Part shown: positions 32,301-44,853 of the stretch, one piece after another
How positions within the stretch are numbered: the first letter of the stretch is position 1
How the letters are laid out: every line of letters starts with the position of its first letter
Source of the DNA: Simmondsia chinensis
Lineage: Eukaryota; Streptophyta; Magnoliopsida; Caryophyllales; Simmondsiaceae
Assembly (NCBI GenBank): GCA_018398585.1
Contig: JAGTTD010000001.1
Coordinates: 374,501 to 438,500 of the forward strand
Direction of reading: 5' to 3'
DNA length: 64,000 nt
Notes under the pieces: model-generated
Databases searched by the model: none
Told to the model about the DNA's origin: nothing
The model's input: the letters and a program-made list of their open reading frames with translations, nothing else
Position numbers and translations under genes: made by a program

Positions 32301-35300
32301 TGACAGAAGAGACCAATAATTGTGAACTGCTGAGCTCCAATACACACCATCTTCAACCAAATCTTCAGAATTCAGACCTTATGAATCAGAAGATAAAGAT
32401 ATTACAGAGATAACCCAACAACAAATACCATGCACTAAGGCTCTGTTTGCTTTGACAGAAAACATTTTTTATCTCAATTCTATTGTTTCATTACGTAATT
32501 TCATAACAACCACAAATCCAAAAAATTGCTTTCCTCAATTGAGAGGAAATTGACTTCTCCTCAAAGAAAAGGAAAACATTTTCCGTCATAATCTCACATC
32601 TCTTCAGGGTAGCACCCTGAAGAGGAAGGCTGCGTACATCCACTCCCACCCCTCCCCCCCCCCGGCCGGCAACCCTGCTTAGGCGGAAGCCCTTGAAGCA
32701 TTGGGAATGTTGCTTTTGCTGTGTGCTTCACTTCAACCTCAACTTGGCTAAGTATGAATCTCATACAAATTCATAAAATGAAACATTTTTCTTTAGCTAG
32801 AAATACGAACTTGAAGGAAAAAAATTTTGTCAGAAATTTTTTTTTTGTTGCACCAAACGGAGCCAAAGAGCCCCATCATTATTTGCAGCTAAATAATTAG
32901 CATGTCAAACAAACAACTATATAATTCAAAATGAAAAAATTGTACCATGGGTTCGGAGTTCATTGGCATTCAACTTGGCCCTAGAAGGCCAAGTTGATCT
33001 TTCTTCAATAGGTATCCATCGGCGGGTACGAGTTCCTCCTATGCAGTTCTGGAGTGGAAGATAATATGGAGATTCAACATCGTGGCTCTTGCCACAAACA
33101 GCAGCAACTGAACCTGGTTTCCTGAGAAGGTAAGCAGTCAGTATCATAGTTAAGGCACAATTATAATGCTCGGAACACAAGAATCCTTTTTTTCAGTAGG
33201 TAAGCGAGTGTAAGTTTGAGAAATCCCTTCATGCCTTTGAGGGGTGCAAAAACTTGGTATTTTTAATAGTGTGCAAACAGTATTACAGCTAGGCAGTTAC
33301 AGAAAATATATAATGAAGGACATTACATAACAGAAACACAATATCCTGAGTATTATATTAATATACTCTAAGACCCCAACTCAATCATAGTTGGAGGTTC
33401 ACGAAGGCGAAGATTGTTCCAAAACTCTAGAAATAGATAGGTGAGTAGACCCTTCGTAAAGATGTCAACATATTGAGATGAAGAGAGCACACAGAAGACC
33501 CAAACCTCACCAAGTGTAATCCCAAACAAAGAGAGAAACAGAAAGGGGCAGTGGCCAGAGGAGCATGAATATTATATTAATATACTCCTAAGGGTGAGAA
33601 TGAGGACTTGAACTTACGACCTCTTATTCTAGGACCTCAAATTTAATGTTTGTTTTATCATAGGACCGATGCCTTGTGGCCCTAAAATACACAAGAATCC
33701 ATCCATACATAACATCTCAAAGCTGCTGAAATAACCGCTAGACTTCCCGTGGGGAGCCTAGGAATTTGTATAAGCAACTAGGGTTTCTATAAGTGGCTAT
33801 CACAAGCCTGTTTACTGCTTGAGAGAAAAGCGTAACTAGTAGAAAAACTCTCTATAGAACTTCCCAAAAATAGTGAAAATCCCTACAACTCCGTGGACGT
33901 AGGCACAATTGGGTGAACTACATAAATCTTGTGTTGTTTCATTTTCTCGTTGACTTTTTTTTTTTTTTTGTTATTCTTTTGGGTTTGCTTCTGTAACAAT
34001 AACAAATTGAGAAACAAAGAAACTGCTGAAATCATCATTTTATATGACTGACCTAGAAAAATAGCAACCTCGCTTAGCCGTCTTCTTCCATAAGACAGTT
34101 ACATCCTGCTGTGACAACAACTCCCAACACAAACCTTCAGCAAAATCACGGACAATATTCCATCTTTTCTGATTCTCTTTACTACGAGCATTTGTAAGTG
34201 GAGAAGTCCAGACAAAGTACCCACCAGGTCTCAGTACTCTATCAACCTCTACCAAGAACAAGCCCTCTGTAACGTATTCAAGATTCAAACTTAACCAAAG
34301 TTAGCATCATGATGTAGAAAAAAGGGAACATTCCACAAAAAAAGATACCCAACAAACAACCGATGCGACAACAAAACCACGGTTCTTGAAGGGAAAAGCA
34401 ATAGAAGTTTTGTGTCAAAACAGTTACATATTTCACTTTCAATAACATGTTACATCCTACCCGTGAAACAAAAATTAGAGTAAAAACCAAAAAAGGAAAA
34501 AACGTGCAGTCCATGTAAAATCATGTACCGATTATCTTCAAGATATCACATCCGAAAGAAGGGGAAAAACAAAACTCTTCTTGTCCAGCAGCGATTTTGA
34601 CTTTCCAATCATGGACCAAATCATGCAATATATGAAATTTGCGATCTTTCTCGCTTAGATTTAATACCTTTCTGATCCCAATCAACACCACATCGTGCAC
34701 AATGTACCATGTCATAAGAAAGAGATGGAAATGGCAACTGCTTTGAAATCAAAGAGCCTATCATTGCTGGAAGACCTCTTTCGAGAGTTAGTTGAACTTG
34801 ACTGCCTGAAGCTTCATACGGTGCGACACACATGGTGAGTAACTGCTTTGAGAAGAGATGAGCTCCAAAGCTACCGTAACCGCATCCTATGTCCAGGATG
34901 TTTCTTACCTGCATATACAAAATATACTAATCAGCTTCTAAATAATAGTGACCATACAGGTTAACAAATGGCACAAAACTGCAACAGCTCAATTTAGAAG
35001 TGTAAAATTTCATCATGCCTTAGGTCTGACCCACAGAGTTAGCAAATATACAGATAAGCCCAAGTTAGGTTCCATCCTAAAACTAATATACATTAGATGG
35101 TGGAGTAGCTCAGTAGGCTGATATGTTGATTTCTTACTAGATTGTCGTGTGGAGTCAGGAACACCACAAAGGAAACTTCTTGATATTTGACACTATCAAC
35201 CAGTCCTTCCAACTGATCATTTTCTATTGCCAAAATTACAAAATACAGCAACCAGACATCTCGCAGTGCAGTTTCAACAGTGAAGGTGTACTTAGAAAAG

Positions 35301-36625
35301 TGATTTGCTGGGTCATGTATGCTGAATCATGTGAATGAATAGAGGTAACCCACTCGAAAATTTTCAGCATAATACTATTTCGACAAACATAAGTCAACTA
35401 CTAATCCCTGGTCAATATGTAGGTTCCACTGTATGAGCAAGGATACCTGAACTGCCCAGACAAGTTCAAATTGCACATTCCAGAAAGGAAATTCAAAGGA
35501 CCTTGTGCGATCATAAACAATTAGTTATTAGATAACAAGTGACTCAAAACTTCAAATTCCAAAGGTAAGAACACAACAGTCAGAAATGACTGCTAAGTTA
35601 ATTTGTACGAAAATTTAATGGAAAATCAACTTGTGAGTCAATCAGTAGAAAACTTAGTTACCCCAGCTTGTACAAGGTTGGATTCATTTCTTAGTCCAAT
35701 CATTTCTGCAATTTGATGCGCATAATCTTCAACACCTTCAGTCATCAGTGAGTCTGAACGGAAGGATATTTGATCTTCCTCTAACATCATCATCCTGTAC
35801 CCAGAAGTGGGTCAAAGTCGGCAAGTACAACAAGAAAACGCAGTGAACAAATTGCAGGCTCAGCCCCACAGAATCATATGCAAAAAAAATTTCCACTGAC
35901 CTCTTCATCAAACTTCCAGATGAAAGTACTTCCTGAGCAGTTATCTTAACATTTCCAACCCAAATGACATCTCGCCCTTTCGGCCACCTGAGAGGAATCT
36001 TATAATTTACAGGTGGTACGACTAAGCATTTTTTACTGGACCCATATTCACAATGACGATCTATTTCATTGCCCTCGGAGTTTCCTAGAGCAACGCTTTC
36101 TGAGATGTTATAACACGGGACATTTTCTTCGTATAACTCCGAGCAGAAGTCCAACTCTTTCAACTTGGGGGACCCCTGGGATAGCTCACCGATAGCCCAC
36201 AGGTCCGAGACAAGCTGCTCTTGCAGTCTCCTATAACTGTGATACATATGACCACTTGATGATGTGGTGATAGAGATTGTCCACCAGAAGGACCCAGTTA
36301 GGGCCAAAATCACTATAATAAGTATGCTGATTTTGAGAAGACGCAGAGTCAACTTGTGTCTAGTTCTCGGACTCCCAGTACCAAATAAATCGGATATTAA
36401 ACCGTTTTCATTTACACCGAGTTTTGCTGAAGCATTATCAGTAGGAAGTATCCGTAGCGGGAGCTTTAGAGAAAGGAAGCTTTTGTCAGACAAAGGACTG
36501 GCATGGGCATCATCCTTTGCAATTTTATCCTTCATTTGCGAATCCTCAGAGTCCCAGTAGCTATCACTGCCACCAGAAAAACGGCGATAATCATTAGATA
36601 TGCCCCTCTGAAGAGGCCTTGACAT
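29350..36625 (-). CDS. QUA2: QUASIMODO2-type pectin methyltransferase, 696 aa, eight coding exons
   Basis: Exons on the minus strand: 36625-35901, 35794-35662, 34908-34668, 34266-34053, 33121-32946, 32377-32074, 31211-31073, 29508-29350 (2091 nt, TGA stop); every join is GT-AG and keeps frame. The start is set at [10 protein letters not shown], as in Arabidopsis QUA2/TSD2; another ATG lies one codon upstream. It is a type II Golgi membrane protein: cytosolic head, membrane segment about 97-119, then a lumenal DUF248 methyltransferase with SAM motif ILDIGCGYG from residue 290, [28 protein letters not shown] and [15 protein letters not shown]2 is known to methylate homogalacturonan and is needed for cell adhesion. 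Length fits (Arabidopsis about 684). The gene is 7.3 kb because introns hold retroelements. Confidence 0.93.
29562..29690 (-). mobile_element. tRNA-derived SINE in the last QUA2 intron
   Basis: The minus strand reads GTAGTGGTTAGACTAACGCC (A-box region), then TCTAGGGTTCGTAACTCAT (B box), and ends in TGTTGTACCTCCTTACCTG. Related copies: 36862-36976, 38497-38617, 46952-47080, 50939-51060. No clear duplication. Confidence 0.65.
29736..30312 (+). mobile_element. Solo LTR of the 3604-6172 Copia family in the last QUA2 intron
   Basis: 577 bp, starting TGTTGATGTATTTTC and ending GATCCAACA. It has the same TGTGTCGACACA words and the same 3' block (CCCCGAGACTATTTCATATG, TAAGGAAAGTGACATCACGC) as the LTR at 5538-6172. 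The pentamers around it (AAAAG, ATGTT) do not match. Confidence 0.88.
30660..30953 (+). mobile_element. Solo LTR with perfect 5-bp TSD in the last QUA2 intron
   Basis: 294 bp with perfect ends TGTTAGG...CCTAACA. The duplication ATTTC occupies 30655-30659 and 30954-30958. The 3' part has the Copia R/U5 signature CTAAACCACGTAAATTTTGT. Related fragments lie at 33770-33997 and 48290-48525. Confidence 0.9.
32607..32722 (+). repeat. 5'-truncated copy of the LINE/SINE 3' end in a QUA2 intron
   Basis: It reads CTTCAGGGTAGCACCCTGAA, AAGGCTGCGTACATCC, CTTAGGCGGAAGCCCTTGAA and ends near TTGCTTTTGCTGT. It lies in the intron between exons 5 and 6. No clear duplication. Confidence 0.8.
33590..33680 (-). 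repeat. Decayed SINE fragment in a QUA2 intron
   Basis: On the minus strand it carries a B-box-like word (GGTCGTAAGTTCAAGTCCTC) and weak similarity to the 29562-29690 SINE. Only the order of the boxes supports it. Confidence 0.35.
33770..33997 (+). repeat. LTR fragment related to the 30660 solo LTR
   Basis: It shares AATAGTGAAAATCCCTACAA, CGTGGACGTAGGCACAATTG and TACATAAATCTTGTG with the solo LTR family and ends CTGTAACA. The left end is not clear. It lies in the intron between exons 4 and 5 of QUA2. Confidence 0.6.
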
Positions 36626-37700
36626 CATGCAACCTTGATGATCGGGCAAATGCAAGCTCTCGGATTCTTTGGATTTCAGAAACCTATGAAGAAGCAGATA
36701 TATCATGTAATCTTATCTGAATTGCTTCTGGAAAGTGCAAAGATCAAACATCTATAATGAAAAATTCTAGATCCAAACTAAACAACCATGGTTTTGGCAC
36801 TCAAGCAAGAAGTAAACATAAGCCAATGTCCAGGGTGATGAAACCATTTTTTCTTTACAATAGTAAGAAGGTACAACATTACCCAAAGTTGGGTTATCAA
36901 TGTTTAGAGAAGGATAGACAAACTTCGAACCCAAGATCTCATTCATAGCCTAACCACTACACCATACCCAATGGCCCAAAGTCATGAAACCATGAAAACA
37001 AGGTAAAAGTCCAGATTTGCAAATAGAAGCACAAATTTAGAAGTGTACTCACATTTCTCGATGCCAATCATCTATAGAGAAGCGTTGAGTCCACTTAATT
37101 AGCAAGAATCAGATCCAGACATGATTTGAGTAAGAAACAAATTTAGCCAGAACATTCAAATACTATTCCGCAGGATAATTACACCAACATAACCCACAAA
37201 ATTTCAGAAAAACCCCATTTGAATCCTTCCATCAGCCAGCATTATACAGTTAAAGATAGAAATAAAGGAAAAAACTTTGGAATAATAGTTTAATCCAAAT
37301 TCAACCCACCAATTACCTTCCAACTAAAATTCAAACAAACTATAAAACTTTGAGCAACAGAAATTTCAAGAGCAAGTACCCGGGGGTTAGTGAGAGAAAG
37401 AGAGGTTATTTTCTTTAGTCAGTAAGGCTCTTAGGGGAGAGGAGAAATCCCCTTAAAAGAGAGTAATATGTCCTTTGTGGGGTCAAACCCAGTGATTTCT
37501 CTGGCCCGGGGTTCTCTCTCTTTAGCTTACAAGAGAAAGAGGAAGGATGGTACCTGAGGAGAGAGACCCCAGAAAATGAACAGATTGAAAGGCAGATTGA
37601 ATTGTGAATCTGTGATCCAACTGGCAACAGGGTCGGCTTCAGCACCTCTTTCTCTCTCTAGATTTCTCTCTCTTCGCCGGATTTGCCTGCCACTCTCCCC
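36626..37700 (-). other. QUA2 leader region with a 5' UTR intron
   Basis: On the minus strand the acceptor TTCATAG lies just before 36682, so the start codon sits near the front of an exon and the leader is split. The first exon is probably near 37530-37700, where CT-rich words occur. The leader intron holds a SINE copy (36862-36976, minus; TAGTGGTTAGGC, then TTGGGTTCGAAGTTTG). Confidence 0.5.
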
Positions 37701-39236
37701 GTTTGCCCCTTTGTTCTATATCATGCATTTATAACGCCCAGTTCATTCATCTGATACCAAGCTAGGATTTTTCTGAAGAAAAATCAATATGGTGAGATCC
37801 TGGGGTAAGTAAATTAATTCTGCCTTTTTCTCTGTTTTTCTTTTGGGTAAAGTTCATTGATGCTGTTCCGGCATGAAGATATATAATCGACAACATGTCA
37901 AAATTAAATTCCCTACATTTTTCCTTTTCTTTCTTTATCAAGTTCCTTTCTTTTTCTACTATTTTTGCCCTTTTTTCCGTGTGAATTATGAGATTATGAC
38001 AAATAAAAAAATGATAAAATATAAAAAGGTGAACTTATGTTACGCAACAGTGCATGGGTAGATCCGTTTTTCAGCCGCTGATGGATGAAACTGTGAGATT
38101 CTTATCGATGGAAGGATCTAACTTTTAAGTTGTTTCCTTTAAAAATGTTTCTTATTAACAAAACTATTTGGGTTAATAACGGGTATGGTCACGACGAGTA
38201 GAATAGATTTAGATTTAATATGGTCTCATGGGAACGATTTTAGAAATACCTTTCACAGAATGTATTCTTTTATAAAAATGATGTTAATTCTTTATTTATA
38301 AGATTTACTTATTATATTTTGTCTCTTCTCATATGTACGTCTATTCCTTTGTCTTTAAAACATTAATCAACTTAAATGCTGAATGGACTTTTAAAAGCTC
38401 TCAACTCTCGTTGTAGTCTGTTCTCTTGTTAAAGCCTAAAAACTCTTGCTTAAGCTATGATCCATTTCGTTTTTTTATTTTTTTTTTTTTTAAATCTAAT
38501 GTCTAGGCTACTACCCTCCAAATATAAGTTATTGAGTTAGGAACTCATCTCCTCCTTTTCCACATATTAGTAAACCTATTTAAGACGATATTATACCTTC
38601 TTGAAAAACGCACACACACATATATAAGATGTTATTAAAGTGGGACTGAATACTCCAAAATGATGAACAAAGGAATGGGCAAGGGGAAAGAAGAGTAGGC
38701 GTGTTATTTTCTATTTTCTTCTTATTATTATTTTAGATTTATAATAATTCAAGCATCATAGATATAATTAGCGGACAAAATTTGCAGGTTTTTCTTATCA
38801 TTTATTCATTTTGCTAGTTGTGCAATATATGTGAATCTATTTACCTTCCTTCCCTAAACGTTATCAATACGGTAAAAAATATTATCACAATTATATAACT
38901 TTTAGTAAATAATAATTATAAAATTTCACTGAACTGCCTCAATTGTAACACTGCTATTACAAGAAGAATTAAAATGTATTATGTTATTAAAGTAGGACTA
39001 CAAAATGATTAAGAGGAGGCAGGCATGTGAGAGCAAGAGTCAAAGATTGGCAAGGGGGTTGCAGTGCACACTCCAGTGGGGACACGATCCGGGCCCCCCA
39101 ACCCACACTCTAAACCGCGTACTCTGTGTGTGTGTCGGTGTGCCTCCGCTGACGTGTTCCTCTACCTGCGTCCCACTGCAACTCTCTTTCTTTCTTTTTA
39201 TTTTATTCTGGTTTCCTTTCCCAATTCATGTGTTCA
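37701..39236. other. Upstream spacer of QUA2
   Basis: AT-rich. It holds a SINE copy at 38497-38617 (plus; GTCTAGGCTACTACCCTCCA, then AACTCATCTCCTCC). A short GC-richer island lies at 39050-39130. I see no gene. Confidence 0.4.
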
Positions 39237-39239
39237 CTT

Positions 39240-39629
39240 CGGGTGTAAATGAGTTGAGCTAGAGCCGAGCGGGAGCGAGCTCGTTTATCTTATCAAGCTG
39301 AGCCCTTACCTAGTGAAGCTCGAGGTCGTAGGCTCGCGGGCCTAAATCAGCCTCAGCAAGCCTTTCTTATTATAATATATGCGATTAGATATACCCAATG
39401 AGGACAAATTTGACCCTAAATGAATCGAGCCCGAGCTTATACAAGTCCAAATGAGTCAATTGAGCTTGAATGAGCCGAAATAATACAAGTTTAATTCAAA
39501 ACTTGCTGAGCTTAGATCGAGTCAAGCCGAGCTCGAGCTTGAACTATCCAAACTCAGCAAGGTTCAAGCCAAGCCCGAACTGAGCTTAATGCAAACAGGC
39601 TTGAGCTCGACTTCGCTCAAATACACCTT
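39240..39629. mobile_element. Decayed hAT-like element
   Basis: The left end GGGTGTAAATGAG and right end CTCAAATACACC match the TIRs of 19188-19649 with losses. The inside has the same GAGCCGAGC/AGCTCGAG words. The 8-bp duplication is no longer visible. Confidence 0.65.
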
Positions 39630-39879
39630 GATGTTTACAATGCTTTTAAAAAATTGTTCAGAAACCCTCTAAATCGATCTCTTTAATATTCTTTTCAAAA
39701 ATGAAGGAAAATTTTATTGGGAAAACAATATACTTGCAATCCTTAAGTGTTTACTTGAGTATCTAGTATATAGAGTAAAATTTCTTAATTATAAAATATA
39801 ATATTAAAAATCCATCTATGCATTTTGCTTCCAAGCATGGACAAGGCTGGACATAATTCATGTTAAAGTATAACAACCT

Positions 39880-40617
39880 ATATGGGAATACTTATTTCAG
39901 AAAAAAAAAAAAAAGTATTTTTTTTCTGAAAAAAGCACTTTCCTAATATTTAAGGATGTTTGACAATAGAGAAAAAAAATTTTTTATTAAAAGTAGAAGT
40001 TATTTTTCTGTTTATAAGCAAAAGCTAAAATTTTGTGCTTATTTTTTTAAGCAAAAGCAAAAACTAAACAATTAAGAAAGTTTATTTAAGGTACCCTAAA
40101 ATTCATTAATATATTTAAAAAATAATTTACACATTTCACAAATAGTTTATATATTTTTAAAAATATATTAAATATGAAAAAAATATTTTAACAATTAATA
40201 ATATATTTATGATATTTTGAAAATATTTTAATTTTCTTACAAAATTAAATATTGAAAAAATACTTTATAAATATTAAAAATATTTTTAAAATTTAAGAAA
40301 TATTCATATATTCAAAAAATATTTTAAATAATAAAAAAATATTTTGAATATTTAAAAATATATATTAAATATTTAGAACGGTTATGAGTGATTTTTTTCA
40401 ACTATAAAAGACTTATGTTAGTGTCCTTTCTGATAATTTTATAGAAAAAATCATTTTTTTTAACATTGGCCAAACACTCACAATAATACCATAAGCACTT
40501 CTTTACTGGTTGACCAAACACAAATTGCTTATTTGAAACAACACTTTTTACTAAAGTGCTTTTACAAAAAGTGCTTCTGAAAAAAGCAGTTTTTTCACGA
40601 CAATCCCAAAGAGGTCC
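39880..40617. mobile_element. Very AT-rich foldback element
   Basis: The outer parts contain opposed AAAAAGCACTTT/AAAGTGCTTTT words (39935-39950 and 40550-40590). The core (40090-40400) is almost pure A and T with repeated AATATTTTAAA words. Probably a MITE of the GCACTTTTT type. I could not fix its ends. Confidence 0.4.
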
Positions 40618-40905
40618 TAAGCTATTCCTGAGCCTTCACCCATTACTTTAAGCTTTTTTGGGAAAGATGATTCCTTGACAGGGTATCAGAGCCTTGTTGA
40701 CCAAGAGGTCATAAGTTCGAATCTCAACAAACCCACTTTCGATATTAAAACAATTTAAGCACAAGGTATGAGATGGGCTTGTACAATAGCCACGTTTCAA
40801 GCCCAATTGACATTCGCGTGAGGGGGCATGTTAGAGTACAAAACTATTCCTAAGTCTTCATCCATCAACTTAAACTTTTGGAAAAATTGATTCCTTGAAA
40901 ATTCC
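40618..40905 (+). mobile_element. TRIM-like mini LTR retrotransposon (best copy)
   Basis: LTR-like direct repeats of about 70-75 bp lie at 40618-40680 (truncated at the left) and from 40830 (TGTTAGAGTACAAAACTATT to ATTCCTTGAAAA). Directly after the first is GGGTATCAGAGCC, a tRNA-Met primer-binding site. Directly before the second is GCGTGAGGGGGCA, a polypurine tract. The interior is only about 150 bp and non-coding. Related copies: 2300-2500, 6275-6450, 24930-25214, 52270-52537, 60180-60455, 62250-62450. Confidence 0.8.
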
Positions 40906-41249
40906 AAGTCATCCAAGCAACGGCTTGGAGCCCTCGAATTTTAGGAGCCCCAAGTTTTAGAATTTGTGATTTTTTAAAGTAACAATTGTTAATATTAAAA
41001 GGTTTTACTACATATGACGAGCTCCATTTGAATATTTTGTTTAGAATCACGAAAATGTTAGGACCAGCCCTAAACATGGAATAACATTACAAGATATTGT
41101 AGTTAATAAACATCATAGATTCAAATATCTTAGTAAGAATATTTTTCTTTTGAGTGTTTTAAGATAAAATTTGATGGTTTCAGCGGCAAGTTTCAAAGGA
41201 ATTATGATAGTGTGTTTATAGAACTGATAATAGCAGAGGTGCAGTGTTG

Positions 41250-41450
41250 CCCACCAGCGCTTTGCCTCAATGGTTGGAAGCAAGTGAGAGGATAGAACAT
41301 TGCTTTAAATTAAAAAGTTTGAAGTTCGACTCCCACCTTGAACCTCTCATTGAGTAATCCTTGACTTAACTGGCTCCTGTAGTGTGTGGATTGCCACATA
41401 AGCTGAAATTTACCCTGTAATCGAGTTCTTCATTAGCTAAAAAAAAAGGG
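41250..41450 (+). mobile_element. tRNA-derived SINE with perfect 15-bp TSD
   Basis: Flanked by AGAGGTGCAGTGTTG at 41235-41249 and 41451-41465. The head has TTTGCCTCAATGGTTGG (A box region) and GAAGTTCGACTCCC (B box). It ends in an A run. Confidence 0.92.
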
Positions 41451-41829
41451 AGAGGTGCAGTGTTGTTTATAAATCGAAATAACTTACCATCAACAAGTTT
41501 GAAAAACAATGAGTAAATCTAGCCACTCCTGTGAATAACGTCACCTTTTTTATGCTTTGCATTTTATCTTTTTATGTTGATGTTTAAACAATCCTGATTA
41601 GCTATACGTAACATTTGGTATAATCATATTTCAATTTGTTAAAGAGTATAAAATATTTATAGACCTTCCTTTAATAGCTTAAACTATTAGATTATAGGTT
41701 TATAGACATATGTTGAAGCGATTATGAATATCTCAACAACATCAAGTGTTTGTAATTTCATGAAGGTGTTGTTTCCCAATTTGTTCCAATAATTGGGGTG
41801 CCAATTGGCCAACTCCAGAACACAGCAAC

Positions 41830-42528
41830 TAGGGGTGTAAATGATCCGAACGGCTCACGAGTAGTTTATGAGTAGCTCGAATAAAGCTCGACTCGAACTC
41901 GAATTAACCGAGTTCAAATTCAAGTTCAAGTATCAAAAGATACTCGATTAATAAACGAGTTCAAGTCGAGCAGTGAACTACTCGGCTCGATACTCAATTA
42001 AATACTCAACTCGATACTCGATTAAATACTCGACTTGATACTCGAATTGACTCGTATGAAGTAGTTATTGCGTATTATTTTCTTTTGAAATGGATGGCTT
42101 GTGACATTAATAGTAGAATGAAAGAAAGAAGATTGAATTCTTTGTAAAAGATGACATGTTATATTTGTGTAAAGTGAAAGAACTTGTATTTTCTAAAACT
42201 TAGGTTTTGATACATAGTTGCTATTAATATATGAGTAATTTATGGTTATATATGTTAAAATATAGAGTGGGCAATAATTAAGTATCTAAATTGAGTATAA
42301 CTAATATTTGAGTGTATTGAATAATATTATAATGAAGCTAATTTGTTGAACTTTCACATGCACAACAAACGAGTATTCGAGTCGAGTCGAGTACTCGAAT
42401 AGTTAATCGAGTTCAAGTTCGAGCAAAATTTACTACTCGAATCGAGTTCGAGTTCGAGCTCGAGTAGTTAATCGAGTTCAAGTCGAGTACTGAGATACTC
42501 GACTCCACTCGACTCTATTACACCCCTA
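41830..42528. mobile_element. hAT-like element with 8-bp TSD, 699 bp
   Basis: Ends TAGGGGTGTAAATGAT and ATTACACCCCTA, same TIR as 19188-19649. The flanks ACAGCAAC (41822-41829) and ATAGCAAC (42529-42536) agree at 7 of 8. Both subterminal zones are packed with ACTCGA/TCGAGT and GAGTTCGAG words. The middle is AT-rich and non-coding. Confidence 0.88.
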
Positions 42529-42536
42529 ATAGCAAC

Positions 42537-44135
42537 TATGATGCCCCTACAATTAAATTATTTTAACTGCCCCGGAGAGATTTGAAAAGAAAATAGAAGT
42601 ATATTAATTAATTATTGGGGTTGGGATGGGATGGGTTTTTTGTATAGGTAAGAAAGGTCCAACTGTTTTCCTACGTAAAGGCATAACTCTTCAAAATTGA
42701 GTATGAGTTTCAAACTCAAAACCTCTCGCTTAAAGAAATAAAAGTTTAACTACTACACCAACTTTAACAGTTCCAAAGAGTGAGGGTCGTTATCTCATTG
42801 TTAACCTTTTTACATTTTAAAGAGATAACAAAAAGAAGCCTTTTCAAAAAACTAGTAGTCATCTTGATTAGTTATTTCACCAATAGTAGTTTGATTGTGA
42901 TTGGCTACCTACCAAGAATGCCATGAGCAAATGACAGCTCAGCTCACACCTCAAATTTCTTGTGATTCGACACTGCTTTGACATCTTAAGACTTGGTTGG
43001 TGCTAATTTAGACTTGGCTATCTCCACTATAGCTATCGTTTTCTATAGTTGGGTGGGGATATTCAAATCATTTACGGATAGACAGGAAAGAAAAACCATT
43101 ATCCAAAACGATGCCTTACTTTAGTACAACTACGACAAAAAGGCAGTAATCTAATTATACCCTCTTTGGTATTTCAGCGACAATCTCTCTAACTCTGTTG
43201 ATTGGAAATTTCAATTCTCAATATGCATTGTGAACCTCTTAGACTTACGAGAAAATTATCACTTCCTCATATGATTTGAAATGTTCACATTCATGATCTA
43301 ATATTAGAATTATTCCATTTTGGCAAGTGTTCATATAAATATAAAATGATTTAATAGACAATAGTCTTTCGGAGACATTGATGAAAATATCTAATTTGAG
43401 TAATGCAGCATTAAGGCGAGTAGATAAGGATAGAAAAGCTAGGCTTCCCCCGGCAAAGTCGGGTTCCTCCCACAGAAACCGGGCTAAATAGGTTGCTGGA
43501 GGGTGGATAAACCCAATATCCAACACCACCCGAATAAACTTAATATCTTGTGTTAAGAAAAACCTAATATCCAACACCGCCCGAATAAGATCACTGACAA
43601 TACTACACCAGCCGATTAAGACCACAGACAATACCACATCTCTTCACATAAAGACATCTTATAAATACCATATCTTATCACACTAAAAGCGGGACGTTCC
43701 CATAAAAAAAGAAAACCGATAAAAAGAAAAGTAAAGGATCAGGGTGTCCAGCATGTATGTAATGAGTTTCATGGACCATTTTTAAACCATACAGCAAAAT
43801 AAGTCATATGAAACATGCCAAATCATGTTGACTTTCACACATCAATTGAAATTGTTTGCTGATATAATTAGGGAAGTGCAAGTCCATCAAAGTCATGGGA
43901 TGGCAAAGAATCCACTATGACCCGTGCAAGGACAATGGCAAGCACCCACTCATTACCCATTTTTTACTGTCTTCTTCCTCATCATAATTTAACCCTAAAA
44001 AAAAAAAAACAAAAAAAAAACAAACGGGATAATCCTTGCTTAGCGCAAGGATCTGCCAAGAAGTTCACTTCTCTCAGTTAGTGAGGCACAAGTAGGCACC
44101 GAAACAAGGTCGATGTAAAAAACCAGCCCGACTCA
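42537..44135. other. Gene-free stretch
   Basis: A 51-bp-spaced doublet of AATATCCAACACC.CCCGAATAA lies at about 43512 and 43563. The 130-codon minus frame over it (43245-43637) has no protein features and is probably repeat-derived. No gene is supported. Confidence 0.4.
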
Positions 44136-44295
44136 TGTAATTGACATATATAAGGTCCGTTTATAAGTCCAAATGATATCTCATTATAAAACATATTGGC
44201 ATTAAATAGAGTACCCACTGAGCTTATGTGTTGATCTCTTCTTTCATATAAATCCAATTCAATTTCTTTCTAAAACACATAAGAAATCCTTAACA
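44136..44295 (+). repeat. Second copy of the 160-bp TG...CA element
   Basis: It shares CCCACTGAGCTTATGTGTTG, ATCTCTTCT and the end AATCCTTAACA with the insert at 14638-14797 and has the same length. The flanks ACTCA and ATCGA do not match. Confidence 0.55.
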
Positions 44296-44608
44296 ATCGA
44301 GGCACAAGGGCATGAGATTTTGTTTCGAATCTCCTTATCCCCAAACTGGCTTAAATATATATATAAAAAAAAAAAAGGATTCCTTAAGCTACAAGAGAGC
44401 CTAATGATTCAAGATCAAGACACGATGTTCGAAGAGTCGGATTCCATGGTACTGTTGAATGATAAAATTTTGGCTTGTTCACACTAAAAGTCCCTAATTT
44501 TTATCACTATGTCAATTTATTTCCTCTCTAATCTACATTTTGTCAATTTGCTCTAATTATAATTTTTAATGGTACAAACATATTAAATGTAAGTATCCTA
44601 ATACAATC

Positions 44609-44838
44609 TTTTTTAGGTAACGAGGGACTAGGTTGCCCCAGCCAACCCCAGCCCATGATGAGGCCCACAATCCCCATGAGTAGATAAGTCATGAGTATAT
44701 CCTCAGTAAGAATTGAACTCCTGACTCCTGAGCGATGACCGCATGCGTAGGAGACGCCGTCAACTAAGACGCCCTCATGATGAGTAATTGGAATGTCGAT
44801 ATAGCGTTCACATATAACTTTTCCAACTATCAAGTTAT
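44609..44838 (-). mobile_element. tRNA-derived SINE with perfect 15-bp TSD
   Basis: Flanked by TATCCTAATACAATC at 44594-44608 and 44839-44853. On the minus strand: GGGCGTCTTAGTTGACGGCG (A-box region), AGGAGTTCAATTCTTAC (B box), ending in an A-rich tail. Confidence 0.88.
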
Positions 44839-44853
44839 TATCCTAATACAATC

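Noticed and set aside
36629..36706. Upstream ATG at 36706 as QUA2 start
   Set aside because: It lies before the acceptor TTCATAG in what looks like a leader intron, and the family starts at MSxPLQRG.
43245..43637. 130-codon minus-strand frame
   Set aside because: Covers an internal duplication, no family features, no splice or promoter context.
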